DNA of 64,000 nucleotides from Castanea sativa (GCF_040712315.1 NC_134017.1:23540322-23604321); one strand, 5' to 3'; counted from the stretch's first letter, positions 1 to 12,843 are shown. Notes: generated by a model from the sequence alone, not told the origin. Numbers and translations: made by a program.

Positions 1-1500
1 TCAGGATCAACAGGGATTTGTTTCTCAAGGGAGTAAAAGGCTTGCTGATGAAGTATGTTTAAAGGTAGGAGAGATTGACATTGTTGCAGAGATTGCAATA
101 TAATATTTGTGGTGTAAATCTCAATGTCAGTCTCTACAAAAGATTGAAAAGGTTGGGGATCTTCTGGCCAGAAATGGCCAATGATGCTAAGAAAGAACAA
201 CAGAGTTGTAAGACTTGTTCTATTATTCCTCCAAATTGAGCAGAAGTGCTTAATGGCGAATTATTGGAAGAAGATTGATAGGATCCATATTTGAGATACC
301 TCTTGCAAGGTATATTACCTGCTGATTGTGTACAAAGAGAAAAGTTAAAAAAAAATATGTGAACAAGTTTAAAGTGGTAAAAGAGAAATTGTTCAAGAGA
401 AGTTTCCAAGGGAGATGGATGGTATGTGTTCCTACTAAGGAAGTTGATGGCATTCTTTCAGACTTGCATGAAGGAGAACTAGCAGGACACTTGGGTGGGA
501 GAAAGTTGTGGCAAATGGCTTTGCATCAGAGATATTACTGGCCCACAATGCAAAGGGATGCTCAAGACTTTGCAAAGAAGTGTGAAGAATGCCAAAGGCG
601 GGGAGACAAAATACACACCAACTATCAGAGTCTTCATCCAACTATGGCTCTATCTCCATTCCACAGCTAGGAGCTAGATTTTATAGGACCTATAAAACCC
701 CTCTCTGAAGGATGTACATGGATATTGGTAGCCATTGAGCTATTTACCAAGTGGGTAGTTCCTGTGGCTATAAAGAGGGCAACAGGTAGCTCAGTGGCTA
801 ATTTCTTTAGGGAGAATATAATATGTCATTTTGAGGTACCTAATAGAATTGTTTTTGACAATGGCATGCCGTTCTTGAACAAGGATGTGTGCCGTTTCAC
901 AGACTGGTACTCCATTTCTCACATGACATCTACACCTTATTCTCCCAAAGGAAATGGTCAAGCTAAGGCCTCTAACAAAAGATTAATGAAGATATTGGGA
1001 AAATGACTAAGGAGAATGGAAAGGGGTGGAAGGAGGAGCTTCCTACAACTCTGTGGGCTCATAGAACGACCAAATCACAAGCTATAGAAGCTTCACCCTT
1101 TTCTCTGGTCTATGGCACAGAAGCTATTATCCTAATAGATTTAGTAAGGCCAGTGGTGAAACTGGCAAAGATTACAGGAGTACCCAAAGAAGACACTTTG
1201 GAAATTATGGAGGAAATGCGTGACAATGCTGCCTCTCATAACCGCCTTTACCAGGCTAACATGAAGGCTAGGAATGAAAGCCAAGTTCAAGAAAAAAAAG
1301 TTTCAAGTGAGAGAATTTGTTAGGAAAGCTACCCTACATGTACGAGGAGTTGCTGGAGCTGTTAAACATAAGTTTTCTCTAAAATAGGAAGGACCATACA
1401 TAGTAGAGGAAGCACATGCAACATGACATTATTGGCTGAAGGATCAAGCAGGTATAAAGGCATATAGCCCGGAGCCCACCTTAAGAAATACCGTGCTTAG
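1..1500 (+). pseudogene. Ty3/gypsy retrotransposon integrase, decayed
   Basis: Remnant of the pol 3' end of a Ty3/gypsy element; integrase inserts element cDNA into chromosomes. An H2C2 zinc-binding domain lies at about 460-600: two His in the LHEGELAGH stretch, then CEEC. The core starts at ELDFIGP (first Asp, about 680), has the second Asp in VFDNGMPF (about 855), and at the third position reads GQAKASNK, so the expected catalytic Glu is Lys. A C-terminal WAHRTTKSQ..SPFSLVYGTEA block follows, typical of plant gypsy elements. Breaks: an in-frame TAG at 668, a frame change near 1003, another near 1300 and stops beyond it. Similarity to the Tat/Ogre style of element is inferred from the long 3' region with antisense ORFs. 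Non-functional. Confidence 0.9.
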
Positions 1501-1718
1501 CCTTGTAAAAACTTTTCTTTTTTTTTTGTGTGGCCATAATGTCAAAATGATTTTATGTTTTGTAAAACTCATACTATTATAAGCAAAGACTTATATGCAG
1601 TTATTTCATATAATGTTGTTCATAATATGCATGCAAAGTCTAAATAGTTTGGAAAAATAAGGCATGGTACAACCCCATGGCCTTTCAAGACCACAAAAAA
1701 AATATTACAACTTGAAAA

Positions 1719-4482
1719 TTAGAGAATGTTTGTGAGAAAACTAAAATTTTCAAAAGAGAAGTCTAGATCGCTTAGAGCTCTTAGCTCACCTTCTAACTTC
1801 TCAATCTCTTTCCTGAAAGAGTTATGTTCTGCGGTGACACCTTCTAGTTAAGTCTGAAGGGCAGAACTTGCTTTTTGCTTGGATGTTAATTCCACTTGAA
1901 GTCTTTTGATTGATTCCTGGAGTTGAGTGATTGAAGTGACATGCATCTGTTACGTTGATTCTGCTTCCTTTGCTTTGTTGATACACGAGTTCTTAATTCT
2001 TAGTTCACGAAGTGAGAACAAGGAAGCATGAACAGAGGGTCCTGCCTTCTTTAAGTCCCTCAATGTAGTGACACAGCTCTTTAACCTGCCAACATTGACA
2101 GTTAGGCTCTTAGCCTCACTTAGTGTAGAAAGGAAGTTGTCAAGAGGAAGAGCTAGACAATCCTCTTTACCCTTTGATTGCAGTTGGGATATGATAGACC
2201 TAATTTGCTATAAGAGAAAGTCACTAAGTGACAGGGGTCCACTTGCTGGTATCCCTCATGGTTTCAGGATATCTAGAGAGCAATAAAGAACAAGTTGCTC
2301 TCAGATTGGGAGAAACCAATGAGAGCAATGGATCAGGTTTTGTCTGGGTGCTTTCACCCTCTTATCCCTTAGAAGTAGCTTTTGTTAAGTTTTCTTTCTC
2401 TTGAGGATTTTTGGTGTACACCCGATTTAAGTCCTCCATTTCAGTGTAAGACTCTATCTACTTATTGGAAGTCATTTTTTGTACAGAAACCTCTTCGGTT
2501 AAAGAAGTGACTTTAGCTTTGGGTCGAGCTTGATAAGCAAAGACTGTAACTTGTCAAAAGTTAAAAATGGAGAAAAGAAGAAAAGTTACTTGAGTTTAGG
2601 GATAAAAGAATAGGTTATAAGAAACAATCACTATAGAGAAAAGAGTGTACTTTGGGCTTCTTACTAGAAGGGGTTTTTGCATTCTTCTTTCTCTTGGTAC
2701 TTGAAGGTTTGGAATTCAATTGGGGCTTCAAAGTCAAATCTCCTTGAACAATAGGTGGAACATCCACTTGTTGGGCACCACTTTCCCTAAAATTCCTAAC
2801 AAGCTCTCTGATGTCGGATCACCATGACTTGAACCTGGGTGAAGGCAGTCCAATTCTAGTAGGGGAAGTGAAGGGGATCTCGGGGCTTGATACTAAAATC
2901 ATGATGAGATTTTCTTTTTTAAAGGCTAAAGAAGCTACCATAATAGACAAAGCTGAGGTAGAAAGATGTCCTAATATGCCTTGGTCAAAACCAAGTTAGC
3001 AGGAAAACCTATGGGGGTTGTAGGTTTAAGTTTCATACTCATCTTGAAAATGTGCCTGAAAGTAAGAAGGAAAATCACAAGCGACAAAAGAAAGTTCTTA
3101 CTTAGACCAGGGGGTATCTCTATAACGAGAAACAAAGATGATTTCTAGGGAAGTGAATAGTGGAGGAAGTCCACCTTCTAAAGCAGAGCATGATATAGTT
3201 GTCCAATCAGTAGGGTCATCTAACACTTTGCTAAGGAAACTGGTTTAAGATACTGCCACTTTGTTCCAACGCCAAGAGCATGGAAAATCTTGGGGTGATG
3301 GCAGACTGGTCTTATAAGAGTTTAACACTCTAGAAATAGGAGCATAATTCCTAAAATGTTCCCACAACCATATTTTAAAAAAAGCAATGGGTATGAAAGT
3401 TTCAACTTGAAATCAATTCCAGGAGCATTGCAAGTCAAGAGTAAAATGATCTAGGTGAGAATATAAAGTTCCTAGAAAATATAGGTTAAGGGGGAAAGAT
3501 TGTCCTCTAGCTAGTTTAGCAACAAAAGTGAAATGTCTACTTAGAATCTTTTCATGAGGATATCCCTCAAACAGATGGCGAGAAAGTAAAAAGGAAATAA
3601 AGGCTTCAAGTTCATAAGAACTAGAGTTACCTTCTCTAATAACAAGGTCAGTGCCTTCCTTTAGGGAGTCTCTATTGGCTTCCTCATCCACGCCATCAAC
3701 ATGTTCCCTCCAAAAATATCTGATCCATCCCTAGAAGTTGGCCCTGGAACCTTTGTCTTTGCCAACACTTGCATCTTCGGGTATTTCCTCACTAGGGGCA
3801 TTTTGTTTCCTTGCCGCTTTTAGAACTGGCTTCTTTAAAGTTTTCTTCACTGCATCCTTAAGGAATTTTATAGCTTTAGACTCATCAGGAGATAAAGAGA
3901 TGTTGACTGCCTTATCATCTCCAAACAGGGGAAGTCTCAATATCTCATAGACATCTTCTAAAGATATAGAGATTTCTTGACATTCTGTGAAGGATGTATG
4001 AGTGACAAAGTTCCAGCGATATAGAAGAGAAAGCAAACTTTTACTATCCTTGCTAATCTCTAAATTAGAAAATACAAGGATGTTCTCCACAAGCTTTACT
4101 CTCTGTAGGATATCCATGAAGGGAGGATGAGCTAACACCCTTCGACACCAGATTCTCCAACCTCTGGAAACTAAAGTGTGAGATTTGAAAACCACATCTA
4201 TGGTGGGAGTAAAATCTCCCCTGCAAGTGCCAAGCCTTGGAATGTGCTTCAATTCTAGATCCATAGTTAGAAGATCATCAAGTTCCCCACATGTTGTGTA
4301 GGGAGAGTCTTCAGAGCAAGGGGTTGAGTCCCAATCGAGACTTTTATCAAATAGGTAATCTTCAAAGAAGGGAGGGATGATCCACTGTTCTTCTATGGAT
4401 GGATATTCATCTCCCCCAAGAAGGGATTTGTTACCTTTTTCAGGCATAAGATTATGCATCGTAGACCACGTTTCTCACCCAT
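1719..4482 (-). pseudogene. Antisense ORF with plant mobile domain and coiled-coil tail, inside gypsy element
   Basis: Reads against the integrase, downstream of it. From ATG near 4482 (or 4459 after a one-base shift) the protein opens with an acidic leader, then a plant mobile domain (PMD, MAIN-like): WRIWCRRVLAHPPF, LLSLLYRWNFVTHTSF and EDVYEILRLPLFGD at 4150-3920. After a frame change near 3700 the domain continues with a FISFLLSRHLF block and FPLNLYFLGTLYSHLDH (3600-3440). Further on, at about 2220-1719, the same strand encodes a Leu/Lys/Glu-rich coiled coil with two in-frame TAA codons (near 1950 and 1850), ending at TAA 1719. PMD proteins are known from transposons and as host nuclear proteins linked to silencing. 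Here it is best read as an extra element-borne antisense ORF. The middle (2300-3400) is poorly preserved. Confidence 0.75.
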
Positions 4483-5190
4483 GATTTGGTTTATGAGAAG
4501 AATTATGGGTTTTGAGTTGAAGAAGGAGAAGAAGAAGATAAGGGAAAAAGGAGAAAAATAAGGAAGAATTTTTTTTTTTTTTTTCAATTTATACTTTGAA
4601 AAGTTGGTATTTTCCCTCCGAAAGAGAGTGGTTCAAAAAGGGAAACGTCTTTTCAAAATTGACACATGTTAGCATAGGGAAGAAATTGAATCTCTGACAA
4701 AGAATGGCAGTTAATGGTGCTAAAATCAAGAAAACCACCTTTATAGTCCAAGGGCAAAGGCGCAACCCTTCACTAACAGGTATGGTTTAATTTGTTGCAT
4801 TTCACATTTATTAACTGACATGTTGATCCTTAGGTGTTGTATAGGAATTTGATATATGATAAAATAAACATATAATATAACATGAAAAAAAAACAATAAA
4901 CATATAATAAATAACTTTCTTTCTTTCATATATTTTTGTGTTTAAAATTTTTTCTACAAAACAAAAAAGAGGGATTTACATGATTTGGCCCTTATGCCCT
5001 ATCACCTCTTTTCTAACTACAAAAGAGAACAGAAAAATTTATACCCAAAATAAGAAAGATAAAGTTTTTTTTTAACAACTTAAACCAAAAGATTGGCTAA
5101 ACAAAACAAACCTAATAAAAAAGAAATAAACAAAACAACAACAATAAAAAAAAAATTAAAAAAAAAAAAAAGAAATAGCAGTAGGTTCAA
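4483..5190. other. AT-rich spacer between the two antisense ORFs
   Basis: No convincing coding potential. It holds A/T homopolymers (a T run near 4568-4584, an A-rich tract 5090-5175) and may be an untranslated part of the retroelement's 3' region. Confidence 0.5.
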
Positions 5191-5199
5191 CAATGAGCA

Positions 5200-7180
5200 A
5201 CTTAAGGAGACCTTGGCGCATAGGTATCCGTGTCATCCCCAGAGTCCTAGGAATAATCCTGAGCTAGAAACTCCATCTCCTCTTCATCATTATCATCATC
5301 CTCTTCTTTCTCCTCCTCTTTGCCTTCATCATCCTTCAAGTTGGAGCCATCAAAAGAGCCTTTAGAATAGCTATCTGAGGAATTTGCCTCCTTGGAGTTA
5401 GAAAGCCCTGAAATGCTAGACTTCAAGCTTGAACAACCAAGCCTTCGCCTTCTCCTATGGCGAGTGGGAGCATCCAAGAATGCACTAGTCGTTGCCTCCT
5501 CAGCTTCCTCTTCAACCCTCAATCGAAGTTCCTCGAAGTTTTCCTCCACCTCATCGCTCTAGTCAAAAGGACCAACTGTTAGGATTAGTGCCCTTAAATC
5601 CTATTGTATGATGCTATGTATGATATTATGTATGACATTATGTATGACATGATGTATGACTTAATATTGTGATTGATAAAGTTGTTTTATTATTATCTAA
5701 AATAATGGTAACATGAATATGGGACATTAACATATAGTCCATGAGATGCATTGTATGTGATTTATGTGAAAAGTCACAGAAGATGTAAATTACAAGTTCT
5801 TTGTAAACTCAGAATTTATAGTTCGTAGTCGGTGATGAAATTAGGCATTTCATCTGCGAAGACTATAACGTATCAACTAAGATGATTTGTCTTGATCATG
5901 GAAGTGGAGACTTCTAGTTGATATGTTGATATGTTTTAAGAGTTAAGACATATTGAACAGGACCGCTGTGACATTTATTATTCTCCTAACGACTGTCAAA
6001 TGAATAATAAATCTCACGACTTCTATTTGCATGAACTCTTAATCCTGAGAGAATAATGGATCTGCTCATGAGGTGTGGGTTGCTTTGATATATCAGGAGT
6101 GAGATCTAAAGTGACGGTCAAAACCTCAGTATGTTGAGCAGCCACATTTAGTGTTGATGGAACATATATTCTTAAGATGGAATTCATAGTCTCTTGATGG
6201 AGATATAAAATATTCCCGTGAGATAAGTTTAATGGGTTCAGTTATTCAAAGAGTTAGGCCTAACCACTTTAGTAAGAAATTACTAAAGTATATATTTATG
6301 AAATTGGATTTCATAAATATATAATGAATAATTTTAAAGGATTAAACCAGGTACTCAAGGATAAGATGTAGTAATTTACAAAGTGATAGTCTACATTTAT
6401 GACTTTGTGTTACTACGAATATTTTATGAAGGAGTTGCATGTATAAAAAAGTCTTGGGATATAATTTATTAATAAGGCCTAGAGTGCAATTATATTTATA
6501 TAGTGGTATTAAATATAATTAATGGTAATTTTGGACTTGTCAAGAGTTGACAGAAAAGCCCAAGGCCCATTGGAGCTAGTGTCTTATTGGTCCCTTTTGG
6601 TCCCACTCCAAGCCACACACTAAAGCCCAATTGGAAAGGCCCAATAGGCTAACCCAATTAGATAATCAGTTAGTTATAAAGGGAGAAACATATAGAATTT
6701 TTTTTAGATCAGTAAGGAAAAAAAAAAACGGTGTGTGAGAGAGTATGAGACACACTTTCATTCTCCCTTGAAAACTGATTGAGAGACCACACATCTTGGG
6801 CGTAAAGTGGAATTGGAGTGAAGATTAAAAGTGTTCCCAAGTGCTTCTAATCTTTGTTTTGAATTTCTTCACACCAAGGTACGCTATCTTGTTCTTAAAT
6901 TCTGAAATTTACATAGCGCATGTTATCAATTATGAATGAAATAGATCCTTGTTCGTTGCTTCCGCTATGTGTTTTGTATGAGATACAAAACCAGAATTTT
7001 TCTTTCACCAACGTCCTCAGGAATGAAGACTTGAGGAGGTAAAGGCTGAATGGGAAAAGGGAGAGGAGGGTTCACGGAGTTTGGTGGTAGGGAAGGAGTA
7101 TGATCATTGGAAGCACTCTCAAAAGAGCTTGAGGAGTGCTGTAAGGAGTTGGAACCATCAGAATCAGAGTTTGACATTTT
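5200..7180 (-). pseudogene. Antisense Ser-rich/acidic ORF of gypsy element, split by solo LTR
   Basis: Read on the minus strand, the N-terminal part lies at 7180-7013 (MSNSDSDGSN..., Ser/Pro-rich) and the C-terminal part at 5571-5200 (RHRRRRR basic patch, then a long Glu/Asp tract). Removing the LTR at 5577-7007 and one copy of its 5-bp duplication puts the two parts in the same frame, with an in-frame TAG just after the junction and another TAG at 5247. The original protein would have been about 170-180 residues, low complexity, ending in a short acidic tail. Function unknown. It is probably an accessory antisense ORF of the same element as the PMD ORF, since it lies upstream of that ORF on the same strand. 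Confidence 0.6.
5577..7007. mobile_element. Solo LTR with 5-bp target duplication
   Basis: Starts TGTTAGGATTAG, ends TTTTTCTTTCA, and is flanked by the direct repeat CCAAC at 5572-5576 and 7008-7012. Length 1431 bp. There is no internal retroelement sequence, so it is a solo LTR left by recombination between two LTRs. A TATA-like TTATAAAGGG sits at about 6673. It interrupts the antisense Ser-rich ORF. Orientation is probably + (TATA and downstream R/U5-like segment), but this is not certain. Confidence 0.9.
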
Positions 7181-7648
7181 TGTGGAGGTGAAAGTTTTTA
7201 TGGAAGAATAATCAGAAAGATACAAAAGGAATCAAGGTTGAAGAAGAAATATTCCCTATTTAAATCCCCAACTGCAGTTAAGTGAAGAGACATGACATTT
7301 ATGAGGAGTAATGTCTGTTTGCCAAAAGGAGCAACCTCCTCGGGAATGAAGACTTGGAAAGGTAAAAGGTGAATGGGAAAAGGGAGAAAGGGAGAGGAGG
7401 GTGCACGAAGCTTGGTGGTGGGGAAGGAGTATGATCATTGGGAGCACTCTTAAAAGAGCTTGAGGAGTACTGTGGGGAGTTGGAACCATCAGAATCAAAG
7501 TTTGACATTTTCATGGGGGTTAAAGTTTTTTTTGGAAGAAAAATTAGAAAGATACAAAAGGAATAAAGGTTGAAGAAGAAACATTCCCTATTTCAATCCC
7601 TAACTACAGTTAAGTGAAGAGACATGACATTTATGAGGAGTAATGTAT
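7008..7648. repeat. Direct tandem duplication of about 320 bp
   Basis: Unit 1 is about 7008-7324 and unit 2 about 7331-7648, highly similar throughout (for example GAGTATGATCATTGG and GAACCATCAGAATCA in both). Each carries the 5' end of the antisense ORF beginning M-S-N-S/F-D-S-D-G-S-N, so the start region of that ORF is doubled. The second copy has an insertion in the Pro-rich part that shifts its frame. Confidence 0.9.
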
Positions 7649-8839
7649 GTCTGCTAAAACGCAAGAAATGAAGAGGTGCCAAAACAACTAGAAGCACCCT
7701 TTTGAGACACGTGTTCATTTTGAATGTTATAGGGCATGATTACTGGAGTGTTAATGCCTGAACCAATGTGACTGTCAAAGGTCTTTGCCATTAAATGCCA
7801 TTGACAATCAGGAGGCTAATGTACATAACACCACTAAGACATGGGAGAATGCGTAAGTGGTTGAATCTGGACTCTACATGTGGAGCAGTTGTGAGGGAAG
7901 GGAGAGTAGGTGTTGGCCAAGAGATTTTGTCTTGGTCAGTACTAAAGGCTTGACTGCATTGGGAAGGACGTGAGATTTACATCTGACACCATACTCAAGC
8001 AATCACTAAAAAGGGACAGTGATTTTTCAAGGTTAAAGGCTATGAGGACACCCCTTATTAGTTGAATGCACAATGAGTCACCTTGGAGACACGTGTACCG
8101 ATCACAGTATTCTTGATGTCCTTCTTGATGACCAAGACTTGTCTCCTAAACAGTGGCAAAGCTACCTACCTACAAGTCCTAGTGCCACGTTGGCGCAGTT
8201 CTTATCCCTTAGTCAGCAGATAATATCACAGTTGTGAAAAGATCCAAAAGAAAGAATATGATGACTTGACACCTGTCCTTTGTACTTAGCCATATTCCTC
8301 AGAGTATAAGAGGAACATACAAATGTGCTATTAGGGCAAGAACCCAAGTAGATATTTTTAGATGAAAGTGGAGAGTTGGTAAGAAAGAAAGGCAACTTCA
8401 TGGTAAACTGATCTCTTTTTCATACATAATACAAGCTGAGTTGAGCAAGAATGTTATGTTCTTGCTCAAATCGTGGTTTTTTATCCCTTCTCTAGGGTTT
8501 TCCATGTACATCCTGTGTTGTTTTAATAATCAACTTCTTCTTCTTTTCTAAATGTGCATTTTTTTCATGTCCTACCATCACTTTCTTTATTTCTTGTTTG
8601 AGTGTCATGTCAAAGCTTGCATCTTTTCGAGCTTTCTCATGTAGATGTATTGTTAATAAGCTCAAATCTAACTTGCACATACACAATGGAGTCACCACTT
8701 TTTTAAAAACTGGGAAAAATTAGAAAATCATAATTGAAAAATTCAGCATTTTATTAATTCAAAATTGAATTTAGATTGATCATAAGAAATTACATGACTT
8801 TGGTCCTATATACATTATTTGATAAAGTACGTGGCTTTA
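7649..8839. other. Retroelement 3' flank and older repeat, no gene
   Basis: I see no gene. Two similar segments around GAGACACGTGT (7707 and 8086) suggest internal duplication within the old element. The segment from about 8680 (GGAGTCACCACTTTTTTAAAA) resembles a common plant LTR-type repeat and is the target into which the Copia element at 8840 inserted; it continues after 21935. Confidence 0.45.
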
Positions 8840-9841
8840 TGTTGGGAAATTTAGACCCCGGTTGATAGAATTAACAAGTTTTAAACCCAAGTTGTTAATT
8901 ATATTTATTATGCATAAACTTGTTAAAACAAACAAGCATCAATATCATGGGGGGAAACCAATAAATAAGACAAGATATGATGACCTAGGAAAACCAATGA
9001 AACCAACCTATTTCACAGTAAAAAACTTGGGGGAAACCTTTCCAAAAAGTAATCCACTATAGTAAAGAGAAGTTTCAAATCTAATACAAAACCTTTGTTC
9101 CTAGACTCTACAATCCTTGTAGATGAACTCACAATAGAAACCTTCTACTGCTTCAGAACCTCTGAACTCTTCAATATATGAATGCCACTCTTTGATGCAT
9201 GGATCCCAGTACGTGACTAACCAATTGCGCGGATCCCAGTACGTGACTTCAATCACCAATTAGAGAAGAAGATGTTGATTGCAAAGTTCTTTCCTTCATC
9301 AACAATGAAGATCAAGAAGCACTTGGTTACAAAACCCTAAGGCGCAAAGACGCAGTAGCTTCTTTTTTAGAGAATAAGGTTTCGATCACCTTTTGCAATT
9401 TTTCTCCTTGTATTCTCTTATGTGACGGCCTCTAAAATAAGCCTTATATATGCCTAGGGTTGTGAGAAAAGAAACCCTATACAAATACAAAAGCCTGGCC
9501 CAAAAATCATAACTGAAAATTCTGATTTCCGTAACCTTGATAGATACCTTAATAGATAGCATCTGTCGAGCCTCATTAAACCTCGATAGATAGCTATCTG
9601 TCGAGAAGCTGTCCAGCAGGTGTCCAGTAGGTGTCCAGCTTTAGTAAACACCTTTTCTTCACTTGGTTCTTGGTCCAATCTTCATGGCTTTAATACTAGA
9701 CTTGAACAGCATGTTCTTTGAAGTATTAAACACATCCTAGATCTATCCAAATACAAGTAAAGTACGTTTTATCAAAGGATTAGTCAATTACATAAAAGAA
9801 TGACATATGTTCTTATTAAGTGAACCACATATGTCCTAACA
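8840..9841 (-). repeat. 3' LTR of the gag-only Copia element
   Basis: Bounded by TGTTGGGAAA on the left and TCCTAACA on the right, about 1002 bp. On the minus strand it has a TATA box (GGCATATATAAGG, 9441-9453). A near-perfect 24-nt palindrome centred on TAGCTA lies at 9582-9605 with one mismatched pair. A local doubling of GCGGATCCCAGTACGTGACT occurs near 9202-9247. Confidence 0.93.
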
Positions 9842-11892
9842 ATCTCCATACTTAGCAATCCGTGACAAAACCACAACAAACAAATGAACATATGAGAGAA
9901 ATCATAAATCACTCAACTCATACTCACTTGTTGAATACAATAAAATCTACCCTAACACAAACTCTTGAAAAACTTTGCAAGAAGAGAGTTCATGACATGG
10001 AAGACTTTAACAACCTGTATTTCTGAAACACTTTAAACAAAAACTCACCAAGGCATCTTAGTGTGAAACAGAAATAATAGATTACATACAAATAAAGCAT
10101 CATGTGTATAAAGAGATAAAAGAAACAACACATGTAGAGGTAGGTGAAGAAAACATACATCATCACATATATATAAGCACAGTGTATGTAAACATGGTCA
10201 CAAGACCTAGGTACAAGAACAAGAAGCTAAAAGTAGCTCCTACAACAACAAGGAGGTAAACACTCCCCCTAACCAGATGAAACACATCTTCCCCTTACAA
10301 AGAAATGTATTTCTCCCCCTAACTTGTAGAATCTTAAAGAAAGAAACCAAAATTTATCCAATTTCTCCCCCTTTTTGTCACGATTGACAACGGGTACAGG
10401 AAGCTAAAAAGCTTCACTTGAGAAACATAAAGATGATCAAAAATGATCAAGGAGGTACATAGAATCCATAAAAATGCATGAATGTAATGAACCAAGATGC
10501 TATGGATGAAAAGATAAAAGAAACATGCAAAATATGTGAAAAACAATGCATGCAGAGGATCTTGATAGATCGAGAGGTGTCGAGAAGCTATCAAGCATAC
10601 CTCGATGGAATGAACAGCTATGGAGAAGTTATCGAGGAGACAGAAGATATCTCGATCGATCCACCTAGCTATCGAGAGGTGTCGAGATTGCGATAAGATG
10701 CAACATAAGAGCTCGACAGATAAGCCAGGTGTTGAGAGGTGTCGAGAAGATGTCGAGATGGCTTAAAAACAGTATTTCAAGAAAGGAAAAACACAGATAT
10801 GAATGCAATCAAACATGCAACTCAGCCAAAGATCTAACCAACATTTTAATTTCTCAAAACATCTCTCATACAACAAAAAGTTAAGCATTTGAGATCCCAA
10901 AAACACACACACACACTAAACAAGCCTAACCAATTTTATATTTCAAAAATAAGTTAAGACAGTTTAGTGAGCATACATCAACACATGTAAACCTTGTGAT
11001 GGCCAAACACATTGTACCTGCACATGTATCAAAAGTAGCAAAGAAATTTTCGTGTTGTGTGTGAAAACATCGCAAGATTGTATAAGTGTCTCTATGTTAT
11101 GACAATTTGAGATATGAGAAAATCACTTTAACTCACACACAATCATAACTGTTTGATGAGGACTATCACCTTTGAGGTATATCCTATAACTCCCACGTCT
11201 CCTAGAAAACATGCTTGCAATCATATTTAAAGCATTTTTTTTTTTATCTTTTTGCTTTTATTTTCTTTGCATATTTTCTTTTTATTAAGCAAACCATGCA
11301 TGGGTATATAAAAGAGAGAAAAGAAATACCCAATTATGGTAAGCTTCTGACATTGCACTTTTGCTATGTTGAAGCATACAGATATCATTGACATTTTACT
11401 TTTGCTATGCCGAAGCATACAAATGTCATATTATGATTGGTGGGTAACAGTGGTGAGATGGTTATTTATGCCTTTCTCTTAGGATTTTCTAGTCCTACCC
11501 GTCAAAAAAAGTGATACGAGTGTTAAGTTCAAGAGATCACTTAACCTTACTCATCACAAACAAAGAGCTACAAAGCTCACTTGCTTAGTTGTGCATAGAG
11601 ATGCTCATCTAAGCTACAAGAGATACAAAGTTTAGAAAACTCTGTTTCGAAGGTCATTTTAAGGTTCACAAGAACCGATGTACACATACACACACTGTTT
11701 TTGTATTTTTCTGATTTTTCTCAAATTTTTATTTTGAAAGTAAAACAAAATAAAAGCTAAACAACCAAACAAAAATAGACAGACATAAGAAAGCATGAAA
11801 GAAAGATGCAAATGCATGAAAGCATGATAGAAAGATGCAGATACATGAAACCATGATTCCAAAAGCAGATAAGAAATCAAGCAAAGAGAGTC
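9842..11892 (-). other. Non-coding internal region of the Copia element
   Basis: Lies between the gag stop and the 3' LTR, where pol would be expected. No pol domains are seen on either strand. The segment next to the LTR is AT-rich with several CTCCCCCT runs (10264-10372), that is GGGGAG-rich on the element strand and polypurine-tract like. A motif array (GTCGAGAGGTGTCGAG and relatives) lies at 10560-10760. Confidence 0.7.
10560..10760. repeat. Array of TCGATAG / GTCGAG motifs
   Basis: Many short direct and inverted copies of GTCGAGAGGTGTCGAG, CTATCGAG and TCGATCGAT within 200 bp. The same words occur in the LTRs of this element (9540-9605, 21658-21710) and in the LTR at the window end. The role is unknown. 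Confidence 0.75.
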
Positions 11893-12843
11893 CTACTTTA
11901 GATAGAAAGAATTAAAGCAAAGGACAAACAGAAAAGACACATAAGTCTTAGGCTCCTTTCTCACCCACACAGTATGAGTCTTTGGCCGTGAAGATGAAAA
12001 GACACGTGTCCTAATATTTCTACTAAAGGACATAGAAGAATTAAGATTCTCCTGAAATTGAGTTAAAAAGCTCAAGACTTTTAATAACTCTCCAAACAAA
12101 GGTGTAGGTTCTTGAGAGGAAACCTGTGACCATTTGGACACTTGCTTTTAAGGATACAACTTAAAGCAATTAGGACGAATTTGTCTAGAAACACCACAAT
12201 GGTGACAAACATGAGGTCTAATAAAGGATTTAGAATTAGCTAAAACAGTTTTGGATTTCATACCTTTATTACCAATCTCGGATTGGGGCATAATGACAGT
12301 CCTTGATCCAGAAGCCTTGGAAAAGGAGGGGCCAGAGGAGACAGCATATCCTAAGCCAGTATCATCAGAACTAGGCTTTTGAGCACTCAAGACCTCTTCA
12401 AGCTTTGCACTAGACATCCTCTCTATTTGAGTTCTAGCTTGACTAAGCTTAACCTCGAGATTCTTGACCTTCTCTTCTAATGAGGTGTTCTCCACAATGA
12501 GAGTCTCAACTAACCTTGTAGTCTCATCTAGTTTAACTAACAAATCAGCATTTTCAGTTTTTACCTCATTAATCTCCTTTTTACAAAGATGAGAAGTCTT
12601 TTCAGATTTTATGAATTTAGTGCATAGCTTATCATAGGCTTCTTGAAGGGTCAACTTCTTGGGTACTTCATCAGAAAAATCGTCACTGTCACTAGCACTC
12701 TCCACAATCACCTTGTCAGTTAAAGCAGCAAAGGCCATAACGTGCCTACATTCATCCACATACTCATCAGAAGAGTCATTCTCGATGTCACTCCAAGTAG
12801 CAACCAACCCTTTATCTTCTGACTTATTGGTCTTTTCCCTCAT
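11893..12843 (-). pseudogene. Copia gag, 3' portion (second zinc knuckle and C-terminus)
   Basis: Continues the gag frame from 20001 across the hAT insertion: with the hAT and one target copy removed, the frame reads through at Y-L-M-R-E-K-T. It contains an acidic DSSDEYVDE patch, a Leu/Glu-rich coiled-coil stretch (about 12700-12420), and a zinc-knuckle CHHCGVSRQIRPNC (about 12200-12160). One in-frame TAA at 12148 is followed by more of the same frame ending at a VWVRK motif, which usually closes this gag type, and a stop at 11893. The knuckle has R-Q instead of the usual G-H before I-R-P-N-C, so the zinc-binding His appears lost. Confidence 0.85.
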
